DNA of 17,324 nucleotides from Nanobdellota archaeon. GTDB lineage: Archaea; Nanobdellota; Nanobdellia; Pacearchaeales; GW2011-AR1. Position 1 is the first letter of the stretch. Each line of letters begins with the position of its first letter. Made by a program: the position numbers and the translations under genes. Below the pieces are notes generated by a model, which did no database searches, was not told the DNA's origin, and saw only the letters and a list, made by a program, of their open reading frames with translations. Positions 1 to 6,280 of this stretch are shown piece after piece. The stretch spans positions 1-17,324 of the forward strand of contig DAOWJK010000044.1 in the NCBI GenBank assembly GCA_030640395.1, read 5' to 3'.

Positions 1-90
1 TACCTGAAGCAGCAAACCCTCTGGCGAAAACATCGTCGCTGTCCTGTCATAACCCATTACCTGATGCTGCATATCTACTGGCATATCCAT
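1..90 (-). CDS. psmA: Proteasome subunit alpha, N-terminal fragment (runs off left edge)
   Basis: Thirty codons read leftward from an ATG at 90 to the first base of the window. The peptide contains GYDRTATMFSPEG followed by LLLQV. This matches the N-terminus of 20S proteasome alpha subunits, where a Tyr-Asp-Arg turn is followed by a [AT]xTxFSPxGxLxQVEYA segment. In the family these residues form the N-terminal gate and helix H0 of the outer ring, which control substrate entry and respond to PAN or Cdc48-type ATPases. The 12 residues before YDR are Met/Gln-rich. The usual basic residue after FSPxG (as in DGRLFQV) is Leu here. A TATA-like box 22 bp upstream supports a nearly leaderless start at 90. 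Its ring partner psmB lies at 11530-12189. The rest of the gene is outside the window. Confidence 0.93.
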   Translation of the reverse strand, partial: MDMPVDMQHQVMGYDRTATMFSPEGLLLQV

Positions 91-104
91 TTTTATTTTG
101 AGAG

Positions 105-118
105 AAATTTATAATAAA
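105..118 (-). promoter_or_regulatory. TATA box of psmA
   Basis: On the minus strand this reads TTTATTATAAATTT. It is centred about 22 bp upstream of the psmA ATG at 90, so transcription should begin at or just before the start codon. Confidence 0.5.
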
Positions 119-229
119 TTTTCCTTTTGTTTTCTCTTACAAATTTTAGAATTATTAGTTATTTAAAAGGTTTTTGGTGTGGAAATTTTTGTATAAAATC
201 TAAATAAGAGGTTACTTTTTACACAGAAA

Positions 230-715
230 TTAATTCTCTATCTGTTCAAAAGAATCCATCTTAGTAAGAAATTCCTTTAATTCTCCATATAATTCCAAAT
301 GTTGTTTGTCTAACTTTATCCAATGTGGCTCTGAGGATTCTAATCTTGTTACACCCTTCAAATCCTTAGGGTATAGGTTGTGAGCAAAAATATTCCTTAT
401 CTCATAGAAAGTTATCAATTTATTTTTAAAATCTTTACATAGTTTTAACTCTTCTTTATTATGTTTGTTAATTTCTTTAATAATCTCTAATAATAAATCT
501 GCTCTTGAACTTGAACCAAAGTTTCCTAAAAAGAATTTATTAAATCTAAATATTCTCCCTAAGTTAAGAGGTTTAAAATTATTTTCTTCACCTCCGAATT
601 TTAAGTCTAATCCAAAAGATTTCCTTATAATTTTATTAGAAATATTATCTATATCAATAGTCCTCATAATAACCTCATGCAATAATTCTTTTGGTAATTC
701 AAATTGGTTGCTCAT
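230..715 (-). CDS. HEPN-superfamily protein (putative RNase), coupled to a small membrane peptide
   Basis: This is a 161-residue, largely helical protein. Residues 107-112 read RNIFAH, which fits the R-[polar]-x3-H signature of HEPN domains, placed in a C-terminal helix as usual. In HEPN nucleases the Arg and His form a metal-independent RNA-cleaving site across a dimer interface; HEPN domains occur in toxins, abortive-infection factors and CRISPR effectors. The assignment rests on this motif and the helical context only, so a non-catalytic HEPN scaffold remains possible. The ATG at 715 overlaps the stop of the upstream 61-aa membrane peptide as ATGA, implying translational coupling and joint function. 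No MNT nucleotidyltransferase antitoxin, the common HEPN partner, is adjacent. The gene is AT-rich with no clear sign of transfer. Confidence 0.55.
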   Translation of the reverse strand: MSNQFELPKELLHEVIMRTIDIDNISNKIIRKSFGLDLKFGGEENNFKPLNLGRIFRFNKFFLGNFGSSSRADLLLEIIKEINKHNKEELKLCKDFKNKLITFYEIRNIFAHNLYPKDLKGVTRLESSEPHWIKLDKQHLELYGELKEFLTKMDSFEQIEN

Positions 716-897
716 TTTTCAAAAGAGATTAACTCCAAACTTTTAATGAATTCTATAATCTCTATCATAAAATCATGTAAGTAAGGAATTGGAAAAAAGC
801 AACTTAAAATTAATGTTACAATTATGATGAACCAAAAAGTGTGTTCTTTAGCGAACTCTGTAATTCTTACTGGGATAGCCAAAAGACTATTTATCAT
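712..897 (-). CDS. Small single-pass membrane protein
   Basis: This is a 61-residue protein with one strongly hydrophobic segment at about residues 21-38 (FWFIIIVTLILSCFF), flanked by charged and polar ends. It has a short cytoplasmic or external tail rich in Ile, Glu and Lys. It matches no family I recognise. It is the first gene of a two-gene operon: its TGA overlaps the ATG of the HEPN-type gene by 4 nt (ATGA). A palindromic TATA-like element centred 27 bp upstream gives a leaderless start at 897. A purine-rich GAGGGA also sits just upstream of the ATG. It may anchor or neutralise the HEPN protein at the membrane, but that is inference from coupling only. Confidence 0.6.
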   Translation of the reverse strand: MINSLLAIPVRITEFAKEHTFWFIIIVTLILSCFFPIPYLHDFMIEIIEFIKSLELISFEK

Positions 898-916
898 CTT
901 CCCTCACACAACTCAC

Positions 917-929
917 AAAATTTAAATTT
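917..929 (-). promoter_or_regulatory. TATA box of the HEPN/membrane-peptide operon
   Basis: The run AAATTTAAATTT is near-palindromic. It is centred about 27 bp upstream of the ATG at 897 and overlaps the stop codon of rnp2 (929-931). It gives the downstream pair its own promoter within the end of rnp2. Confidence 0.45.
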
Positions 930-1204
930 CATCTCCCCAACCCTTTCAAGGTCCCGCTAACTTTCTCAACACTTATTTTCTCGTGCCACACACACAGCCC
1001 CGCCCGAACAGAATCCAGCATCTCACGATTTACACAAATAACAGCAAAATCCTTCCCGCTCTTAATCCAACTCAAACCACATTTTGACATTCCCAAAACC
1101 CCGATAAAATCCAAAATCGCCCTCTCAATATTTTTATTCAAATCTTTTCCACGAACTAACAAATATCTTTTCTTTTCACGAGCAGATGGTTTAAGTGGTT
1201 TCAT
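929..1204 (-). CDS. rnp2: Ribonuclease P protein component 2 (Pop5/Rnp2)
   Basis: This is a 91-residue protein that starts MKPLKPSAREKKRYLLVRG, the N-terminal pattern of archaeal Pop5/Rpp14-family proteins (KPxxREKKRY). In the family, Rnp2 pairs with Rnp3 (Rpp30) and binds the catalytic domain of RNase P RNA to activate tRNA 5'-leader removal (EC 3.1.26.5). The length matches the compact single-domain family. A longer frame begins at 1231 and adds nine residues. I chose 1204 because a TATA-like box at 1237-1245 would place the transcript start near 1215, downstream of 1231, and because the resulting leader carries AGGTAAT just before the ATG. I found no RNase P RNA gene in the window. Confidence 0.88.
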   Translation of the reverse strand: MKPLKPSAREKKRYLLVRGKDLNKNIERAILDFIGVLGMSKCGLSWIKSGKDFAVICVNREMLDSVRAGLCVWHEKISVEKVSGTLKGLGR

Positions 1205-1233
1205 TTGGATTACCTTGCAATACGAATGCATGG

Positions 1234-1248
1234 GAGATTTTTAATCTC
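1234..1248 (-). promoter_or_regulatory. Perfect inverted repeat containing the rnp2 TATA box
   Basis: GAGATTTTTAATCTC is a perfect 6-bp inverted repeat with a 3-nt centre. On the minus strand it contains ATTAAAAAT, centred about 37 bp before the rnp2 ATG at 1204. This fits a transcript start near 1215 and an 11-nt leader. The symmetry around a TATA element could be an operator that a dimeric regulator uses to block TBP; that role is inference. Confidence 0.4.
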
Positions 1249-1277
1249 ACTTTCATAGGATAAAAAATATGGCAACC

Positions 1278-1285
1278 TTTAAATA
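1278..1285 (+). promoter_or_regulatory. TATA box for the gene at 1307
   Basis: TTTAAATA is centred about 26 bp before the ATG at 1307, the textbook distance for a leaderless archaeal transcript. It forms a divergent promoter region with rnp2. Confidence 0.55.
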
Positions 1286-1306
1286 GTTTAACTATTAAAA
1301 AATTTT

Positions 1307-1624
1307 ATGGGAATTATGGAAGGTGGAACTATCAAAGATCTTGCACGACAAGAAGTGCTTATAAATTTTGAGTTTGAACCAAGAGGGGCAAAGAAAAACA
1401 TTGAAGAAATTTTTAAGAATAGGCACATAACTGATAAAGCATTTAAAGAATTATGTGAACAAGAAGCCGATTTGATGGTGAAAAAGAAATATCTTTATAT
1501 AAATAAAAAAGATACTTATACATTTTCTAAAGACAATCAAGGGAATTATTTTTGGAAAGAAGCAACCTTTTTAGATAAAATTGAAAATTATGTTTTAAAT
1601 AGGAGAAGTAAATCTTTCTATTAA
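1307..1624 (+). CDS. Hypothetical small protein
   Basis: This is a 105-residue charged protein with no family I recognise. The N-terminal two thirds (about residues 7-60) looks helical and rich in Lys and Glu. The later part, with KKDTYTFSKDNQGNYFW, looks like a short beta hairpin followed by a helix. There is no signal peptide, membrane segment or Cys cluster. A well-spaced TATA box supports the start at 1307; Met4 is an alternative. RNase J follows 66 bp downstream on the same strand with its own TATA box, so the two are probably separate transcripts. Its base composition resembles the other hypothetical genes here. Confidence 0.55.
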   Translation: MGIMEGGTIKDLARQEVLINFEFEPRGAKKNIEEIFKNRHITDKAFKELCEQEADLMVKKKYLYINKKDTYTFSKDNQGNYFWKEATFLDKIENYVLNRRSKSFY

Positions 1625-1658
1625 TCCCCATAAAACAACAAAGTCTTTTCTAAAACAT

Positions 1659-1665
1659 TTTTAAA
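1659..1665 (+). promoter_or_regulatory. TATA box of RNase J
   Basis: TTTTAAA is centred about 29 bp upstream of the RNase J ATG at 1691, consistent with a leaderless or near-leaderless transcript. A second AT-rich run (AATATAAAAG) directly abuts the ATG and is too close to serve as the promoter. Confidence 0.5.
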
Positions 1666-1690
1666 CCACCCTTTCTAATTAATATAAAAG

Positions 1691-3031
1691 ATGGAGATAC
1701 ATACTATTGGAGGATTTAATGAAGTCGGAAAAAATATGACTGTAGTTAAGACTGGCGACGACGCGATTATGTTTGACGCGGGAATTTACCTGCCTGCTGT
1801 TATTGAACTGCAGGAGGAAGAGGAACAGCAGCACGTTTACTCTGAAAAAAAATTAAGAAGCATTGGAGCACTACCTGATGATTTAATTCTCGACAAACTT
1901 GGCTTGAGAAACAAAGTCAGGGCAATTCTTTTGGGGCACGCGCACCTGGACCACATTGGAGCAGTTCCTTATTTAAGTTACAGATACAGGGCACCTGTTG
2001 TCGGAACACCTTTTACAACAACTGTCCTGAAAAAAATCCTGCAGGACGACAAAATAAAAATCCCAAATCAAATAAAATCAGTTAACCCAAATTCAACTTA
2101 CACAATAAAAGGAAAAAAGAACTACGAGGTTGAATTTATTAACGCCACGCATTCCACAATCCAAACTTCAATGATGGCCTTACACACCCCGGAAGGAATT
2201 ATCCTGTATGCAAATGATTTCAAACTGGACAACACCCCTGTCATGGGGCTCCCCCCAAATTATCAGGCATTAAGAAGAATCGCAAAACAAGGTGTTAAAG
2301 CTTTGGTAGTGGATTCAATGTATTCAGGATTAGAAACAAAAACCCCGAGCGAGAAAATCGCGAGAGCAATGGTTGAGGAAGTTTTAATGACTGTTGAAAA
2401 CCAGAAATCCGCAATTTTCGTCGCGACATTTTCGTCGCATATAGCGAGGATAAAAAGCATTGTTGATTACGCAAAAAAACTCAACAGAAAAGTTTATGTT
2501 ATCGGAAGAAGCATGAATAAATATATTTCTTCTGCAAGAGAAGTTAACATGTGCCCTTTCAAAAATGATATTTACATCGGGAGTTATAAAAAACAAGTTG
2601 AGGCAATTCTAAAAAAAGTCAGCAGGAACCGGGAAAGTTCTTTGGTTATTTGCACAGGTCATCAGGGAGAATCAGGAAGTATCCTGGACAGGCTCTCAAG
2701 AAAACAACTGCCTTTTGAATTCACCCACAATGATAATATAATTTTCGCTTCAAAGACAATTCCGGTCCCGGTGAACATTGCAGGCAAAGGACAGTTGGAC
2801 AAAAGATTAAAAAAATCAGGAGTCAGAATTTTTGACCAGGTTCATGTTTCAGGACACGGCGGACGCGAAGATTTAAGAGATTTAATTTCAATAGTAAATC
2901 CCGAGCACATAATTCCTGCTCATGGTTCAACACAGCAACTCACTCCAATGATTGAACTTGCAAGAGAAATGGGTTATGATGTGGGCAAACAATGTCACTT
3001 AATGCAGGATGGGCAAAAGTTAAAGTTGTGA
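1691..3031 (+). CDS. rnj: Archaeal ribonuclease J (beta-CASP 5'-3' exoribonuclease)
   Basis: This 446-residue protein matches the length of archaeal RNase J. It opens with GGFNEVGKN, typical of RNase J. The metallo-beta-lactamase metal ligands are visible: H83-A-H85-L-D87-H88, His154 in ATHST and Asp176 in YANDFKLD. The beta-CASP part carries VVDSMYSG, an ATFSSH segment, and a C-terminal HVSGHGG followed by PAHG. In the family these give processive 5'-3' decay of 5'-monophosphate RNA, used in mRNA turnover and RNA trimming. An acidic Glu/Gln stretch at residues 39-47 lies in the beta-lactamase domain. Codon use is richer in G/C than the adjoining hypotheticals, suggesting high expression. The gene is convergent with the FkbM-type gene. 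Confidence 0.95.
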   Translation: MEIHTIGGFNEVGKNMTVVKTGDDAIMFDAGIYLPAVIELQEEEEQQHVYSEKKLRSIGALPDDLILDKLGLRNKVRAILLGHAHLDHIGAVPYLSYRYRAPVVGTPFTTTVLKKILQDDKIKIPNQIKSVNPNSTYTIKGKKNYEVEFINATHSTIQTSMMALHTPEGIILYANDFKLDNTPVMGLPPNYQALRRIAKQGVKALVVDSMYSGLETKTPSEKIARAMVEEVLMTVENQKSAIFVATFSSHIARIKSIVDYAKKLNRKVYVIGRSMNKYISSAREVNMCPFKNDIYIGSYKKQVEAILKKVSRNRESSLVICTGHQGESGSILDRLSRKQLPFEFTHNDNIIFASKTIPVPVNIAGKGQLDKRLKKSGVRIFDQVHVSGHGGREDLRDLISIVNPEHIIPAHGSTQQLTPMIELAREMGYDVGKQCHLMQDGQKLKL

Positions 3032-3081
3032 ATTGGGGAATAAAAATTAACCACATTAGTTTCTTGACAATTTAATGAGAA

Positions 3082-3915
3082 TTAAAGATTTTGTGATTTA
3101 TTTATAAAATAGAGATCTCCACAAACCTGTTTCTCTTCACGAACTAATTTAAATCCATTCTTTTTCAAAAATTCCTTACATCCATCCTTTAATTTTTTGC
3201 TGTGCCATTCAATTACAATTTTCTTAATATTTAACAAAAAATTCTTACTACTTTTCAGAATATCCAATTCACTTCCTTCAACATCTATTTTAAGAATGTC
3301 AATTTTATCAATTTTCAATTTTTTGCATAAATCAATTAAGGTTGTTGAATTTACAATTATTTTTTTAATCCTTTTTGCATCTAACCATTTCCGCCTTTGC
3401 ATTGCAATATCCAAAGCACCAGCGAATGTAACTTCAGGCACCATTTCAAATGTGATTTTCCCTTTTTTCTTTGTAAGAGCTTGATTTACCAAAATTACAT
3501 CTTTTAATTTATTGCTTTGGATATTCTTTTTCAAAAGTTTAAATGTTGAAGGCACAGGTTCAATTGCTACTATCTTTAATTTTGGATTATTTTCCTTCAT
3601 CCCCAAAGTATAAAATCCTTCATTTGCCCCAACATCAAAAATAACTTTATCTTTTTTTCCTTTAAATTCTGGAAGAACCATATGGGTTTTGTGTTTAAAT
3701 ATTTCTAAATAAATTTCAATTGAAGATGCAACCGCATTTTTTCTTAGCCAAAATTTAAATTGCCCAATATTTATATCAAAAATCTTTTTACCTTTGATTA
3801 TCTTTCCTTCTTTTTCAACTTTTTGCCAATCTTCTTTAATTTCCTGCAATCTCTTAAAACTTTTCTTATCTTTAATCCTCTTTTCTATGAAATTGAAATC
3901 TGATTTAGCCGTCAT
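3082..3915 (-). CDS. FkbM-family SAM-dependent methyltransferase
   Basis: This 277-residue protein has a Rossmann methyltransferase core after an N-terminal helical region of about 90 residues. FDVGANEG at residues 93-100 is the SAM-binding glycine loop, and AIEP around residue 119 supplies the acidic residue for the ribose. LKIDVEGSE at residues 208-216 is the hallmark of the FkbM family, which methylates hydroxyl groups on sugars or small molecules. The substrate cannot be read from the sequence; glycan or cell-surface modification is a common role. No glycosyltransferases flank it, so it stands alone. A TATA-like box about 28 bp upstream supports the start at 3915. The ORF is very AT-rich and Lys-rich, unlike the neighbouring RNase J, which could reflect low expression or acquisition. 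Confidence 0.85.
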   Translation of the reverse strand: MTAKSDFNFIEKRIKDKKSFKRLQEIKEDWQKVEKEGKIIKGKKIFDINIGQFKFWLRKNAVASSIEIYLEIFKHKTHMVLPEFKGKKDKVIFDVGANEGFYTLGMKENNPKLKIVAIEPVPSTFKLLKKNIQSNKLKDVILVNQALTKKKGKITFEMVPEVTFAGALDIAMQRRKWLDAKRIKKIIVNSTTLIDLCKKLKIDKIDILKIDVEGSELDILKSSKNFLLNIKKIVIEWHSKKLKDGCKEFLKKNGFKLVREEKQVCGDLYFINKSQNL

Positions 3916-3936
3916 TATACTCTTTCAAATTAATTT

Positions 3937-3949
3937 ATTTTATAAAAGT
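3937..3949 (-). promoter_or_regulatory. TATA box of the FkbM-type gene
   Basis: The minus-strand run ACTTTTATAAAAT is centred about 28 bp before the ATG at 3915. Confidence 0.5.
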
Positions 3950-3982
3950 ATCTTCTTGATGAAGCCCATTTTTACTATTTAG

Positions 3983-4522
3983 TTACCTTTTACCTTCAGG
4001 AAAAAGAAACTGACTTAACGCTGAAATAAACTCAAACTCATTAGTTATCTTAGGCAGATAAATTTTTCTTCTATAATTCGGATATAATTTATACTTTTTA
4101 AGAATTTGTTTTTCAACGCTAGTTGGTGCGACTCTCTTCTCTAAAACATCTTCTGCAAAAGATTTAGATGGAAAGGGAAAAATAAGTATCTCTGTAAGTC
4201 TGTTTTTCGTAAAATTATCAGTTATTTCTTCAACATCCTCGTCTCTAAAATACAAATACCCAAATTTTAAACAAGAATCGTCTTCACTAAAATCCTTTTT
4301 ACTATATGCTCTTCCTATTTCTTTAGGAATCAACTCCCCCATAAATTTTTGCAAGGATTCTCTTGTATATGCTCCTTTTTTTGGTGCAACAACATAATGC
4401 ACAACACGAGTCTGTGAAAATTCATGGTTTAAATCCGAATAAAAGCCATCCAATGCTTTTTGCACTAATTTTACTTCGGGGTTTGTTTTCAGTGATTGTT
4501 CGATATTTGATAACTTGCTCAT
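3983..4522 (-). CDS. Hypothetical protein
   Basis: This is a 179-residue soluble protein of unknown family. It appears mixed alpha/beta: an N-terminal helix (about 1-40), a strand-like RVVHYVVAP region, charged helices, then LTEILIFPFPS and a C-terminal helical end. There are no Cys clusters, signal peptide or nuclease motif I can name. A longer frame begins with TTG at 4549. I prefer ATG 4522 because the TATA box at 4556-4564 places transcription start near 4534, downstream of the TTG, and because an AAGGTAAT element then lies just before ATG 4522. It is transcribed alone. Its 3' end faces the FkbM promoter on the same strand. Confidence 0.55.
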   Translation of the reverse strand: MSKLSNIEQSLKTNPEVKLVQKALDGFYSDLNHEFSQTRVVHYVVAPKKGAYTRESLQKFMGELIPKEIGRAYSKKDFSEDDSCLKFGYLYFRDEDVEEITDNFTKNRLTEILIFPFPSKSFAEDVLEKRVAPTSVEKQILKKYKLYPNYRRKIYLPKITNEFEFISALSQFLFPEGKR

Positions 4523-4555
4523 TTTAATTACCTTAATTTTAAGAATCAACCATTA

Positions 4556-4564
4556 TTTATAAAT
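4556..4564 (-). promoter_or_regulatory. TATA box deciding the start at 4522
   Basis: Minus strand ATTTATAAA is centred near 4560. A start site about 26 bp downstream gives a 12-nt leader beginning AAGGTAAT. This excludes the upstream in-frame TTG at 4549. Confidence 0.5.
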
Positions 4565-4676
4565 CTTTCTATTTGTCACTACTTCTTAATTATAATTAAT
4601 TTTCATATTAATAATCATCTCCAATTTTAACTCACGAGGAAACTTATTAAATTCCTCCTAATTCAAAACCCGCACA

Positions 4677-4684
4677 TTTTTTAA
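4677..4684 (+). promoter_or_regulatory. TATA box of the tail-anchored protein gene
   Basis: TTTTTAAA is centred about 26 bp upstream of the ATG at 4707. A second TTTATAAA directly before the ATG is too close to act as its promoter. Confidence 0.5.
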
Positions 4685-4706
4685 ACAACATATTCTTTTA
4701 TAAATT

Positions 4707-5126
4707 ATGAGAGAAGATATTCTTGGAGCATTAAAATCCGCATTAATCAGAGGAGAAACTCTGAAAAGGGCGATGATGACTTTGTATAATGCAGGTTATA
4801 AAAAAAACGAGATTGAAGAATCTGCAGCAGCATTGCAGCAAATAATTCAGCAGCAAAAACCTGTTGCACAGGCAAAACCTTTGCAGCCAATTCAACAACC
4901 AGCACTACAACAGCAGCCAATTGCAAAACTTCAACCCAAAACAATTCAAAGAGTTTCTGGCTATGGACAAACATCAACTAAACTTCCACCAAATTTTGAA
5001 AAACCAAGCTCAAAGATAAAAATCATTTTGATTATTCTTAGTTTGATAATTTTAATTGGAATACTGGTGGGTGCTTTTTTATTTAGTTCTGAATTAATAG
5101 AAATTCTTAATAGTGCATTTAACTAA
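4707..5126 (+). CDS. Tail-anchored membrane protein with Q/P-rich linker
   Basis: This 139-residue protein has three clear parts. Residues 1-45 form a compact helical module resembling a UBA-like or DNA-/protein-binding three-helix fold (IRGETLKRAMMTLYNAGY). Residues 46-98 are a low-complexity Gln/Pro/Ala-rich linker with repeated QQP and QPI units, probably disordered. Residues 104-128 are one strongly hydrophobic helix, followed by about 11 residues. This architecture implies a cytoplasmic N-domain tethered to the membrane inner face by a C-terminal anchor. I do not recognise a named family; similar helical-linker-anchor proteins are common in DPANN genomes, as far as I recall. The binding partner is unknown. 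A well-placed TATA box supports the start. Confidence 0.65.
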   Translation: MREDILGALKSALIRGETLKRAMMTLYNAGYKKNEIEESAAALQQIIQQQKPVAQAKPLQPIQQPALQQQPIAKLQPKTIQRVSGYGQTSTKLPPNFEKPSSKIKIILIILSLIILIGILVGAFLFSSELIEILNSAFN

Positions 5127-5256
5127 AATGTCTGGTTTATTAGAAAAAATCCTGGCTTAAAATTTTTGGAAATCAATGCAGGTCCAAAAATACATCTGCA
5201 AACAGCCCTTGATTTTTGTTCTTTGAGAAGTTGTGTGTTTGGGAATCGGAATTAAG

Positions 5257-5736
5257 TTAGTCCATAAAATTTAAGTCTTTTCCAGTAAATCCTCCTTTAT
5301 ATCCAACTTTTAAATCTTTATCCGGATTTAATTTATTATACAATTCAATGAATCTCTCTTCGTCAAGATAAAATTTTCCATTAGAATATTTGTTTTTATA
5401 TTCTTTGATTATCTTGTAAAATTCTTCTAATTTTGCAAAAAGTTCATCCTGTCTTAATTCACTTATCTTTTCAGAATTTGAATCAATCAAATGAAGAAAT
5501 TCCGGCAGTTGAAGAGGTTGCTTTAACAAATGCAGACGCCGTTGAATTGATTCAGGTGCAATTTGTTCACAATAAACCTGACCAGTTAAATAAAGAATTG
5601 CTCTGGCTTCATTAAGTTGTTGCCACATTTCTTCTGCTTTTGCAAGAAAGCCACTATACTTTTGATACATCAACTCAAGTTCATTCCTTATTTTGTCGTT
5701 TTCCAACAAATAAGTATATTTCATTAGTTTTATCAT
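5257..5736 (-). CDS. Hypothetical helical protein, operonic with a response regulator
   Basis: This 159-residue protein is predicted mostly helical. Residues 10-60 (QKYSGFLAKAEEMWQQLNEAR) look like an amphipathic helical hairpin. Residues 85-118 are a second Glu/Lys-rich helical segment. The last 30 residues are Gly- and Asp-rich (DKDLKVGYKGGFTGKDLNF) and likely extended. No family is recognised. It lies 13 bp downstream of the receiver-domain gene with no obvious promoter between them, so the two are almost certainly co-transcribed. It could be the output or partner of that receiver; this is inference from the operon. Met5 (5724) is an alternative start. Confidence 0.55.
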   Translation of the reverse strand: MIKLMKYTYLLENDKIRNELELMYQKYSGFLAKAEEMWQQLNEARAILYLTGQVYCEQIAPESIQRRLHLLKQPLQLPEFLHLIDSNSEKISELRQDELFAKLEEFYKIIKEYKNKYSNGKFYLDEERFIELYNKLNPDKDLKVGYKGGFTGKDLNFMD

Positions 5737-5749
5737 TTTTTTTGGAAAT

Positions 5750-6193
5750 TTATCTCTTTTTATACCACTCTACAAATCCATCAAAATCTTTGACAAATTT
5801 TCTTTTGTCAATGAAGTAATTTGCTCCTGAAGCCAAAGCTCTAAGTTTAATGTCGTCTCTTAGAGAACTCATAGCAACAATAACCTGTTTAATCTTTTCT
5901 TCACGAATATATTCTTGTTCTCTTAGGTGACCAATTAAATCAAGTCCTTGAGTATCCTCTAAGTTATCAGTATCAAAATTAATATCTATCATAGCCATTG
6001 TTGGGTTTACTTCAAAATATTTTTTAACTGCATCTGATGGATTAGTAGCTTCAATTATTTCTTTACATCCATAATATCTTAAATTATCACTTGCTACTTT
6101 TAACCATTTTTCTAAGTCATCTACAACTAAAACTCTTTCTTCTCTAAAAATAGGTTGGCCTTTTTCTGTTGTTTGCTCTAAATTATTTACCAT
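5750..6193 (-). CDS. Stand-alone response-regulator receiver (CheY-like) protein
   Basis: This 147-residue protein is a single REC domain with about 18 extra N-terminal residues and no output domain. All canonical residues are present: acidic pair Asp25-Asp26 in VLVVDD, phospho-acceptor Asp70 in MAMIDIN, the switch Ser109 in VIVAMSS, and Lys130 in YFIDK. In this family a histidine kinase phosphorylates the Asp and the shape change alters partner binding. No kinase is in the window, so its input lies elsewhere. The downstream helical gene at 5257 is a likely partner. It is divergent from mre11 across an 87-bp promoter region. Stand-alone REC proteins are not rare in archaea, but the short NFDTDNLED loop after the phospho-site is longer than in CheY. 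Confidence 0.88.
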   Translation of the reverse strand: MVNNLEQTTEKGQPIFREERVLVVDDLEKWLKVASDNLRYYGCKEIIEATNPSDAVKKYFEVNPTMAMIDINFDTDNLEDTQGLDLIGHLREQEYIREEKIKQVIVAMSSLRDDIKLRALASGANYFIDKRKFVKDFDGFVEWYKKR

Positions 6194-6212
6194 TTTAAAG
6201 CTAAGAGGAGAA

Positions 6213-6222
6213 TGTTTAAAAG
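6213..6222 (-). promoter_or_regulatory. TATA box of the receiver-domain operon
   Basis: Minus-strand CTTTTAAACA is centred about 25 bp before the ATG at 6193. A stronger-looking AT run at 6224-6236 (TTTATATATTA on the plus strand) lies slightly further out and could be used instead, giving a leader of about 10 nt. Confidence 0.4.
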
Positions 6223-6250
6223 AATTTATATATTAAATAACCACAATCAT

Positions 6251-6260
6251 ATTTATATAT
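6251..6260 (+). promoter_or_regulatory. TATA box of mre11-rad50
   Basis: ATTTATATAT is centred about 26 bp upstream of the ATG at 6281, giving a leaderless transcript. This excludes the in-frame upstream ATG at 6212, which would lie before the transcription start. Confidence 0.6.
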
Positions 6261-6280
6261 TCCCTGCCTCTAAAATTTTC

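Noticed and set aside
91..229. Search for a tRNA or small ORF upstream of psmA
   Set aside because: Nothing beyond the psmA TATA box; no T-arm consensus and no meaningful open frame.
465..746. 93-residue plus-strand ORF opposite the HEPN gene
   Set aside because: Shadow of the minus-strand gene, with Leu/Ile/Ser-rich composition typical of antisense frames.
6212..6280. Extended N-terminus for Mre11 (23 residues from ATG 6212)
   Set aside because: The segment overlaps the TATA box at 6251-6260 and does not look like Mre11; the family N-terminus begins at 6281.
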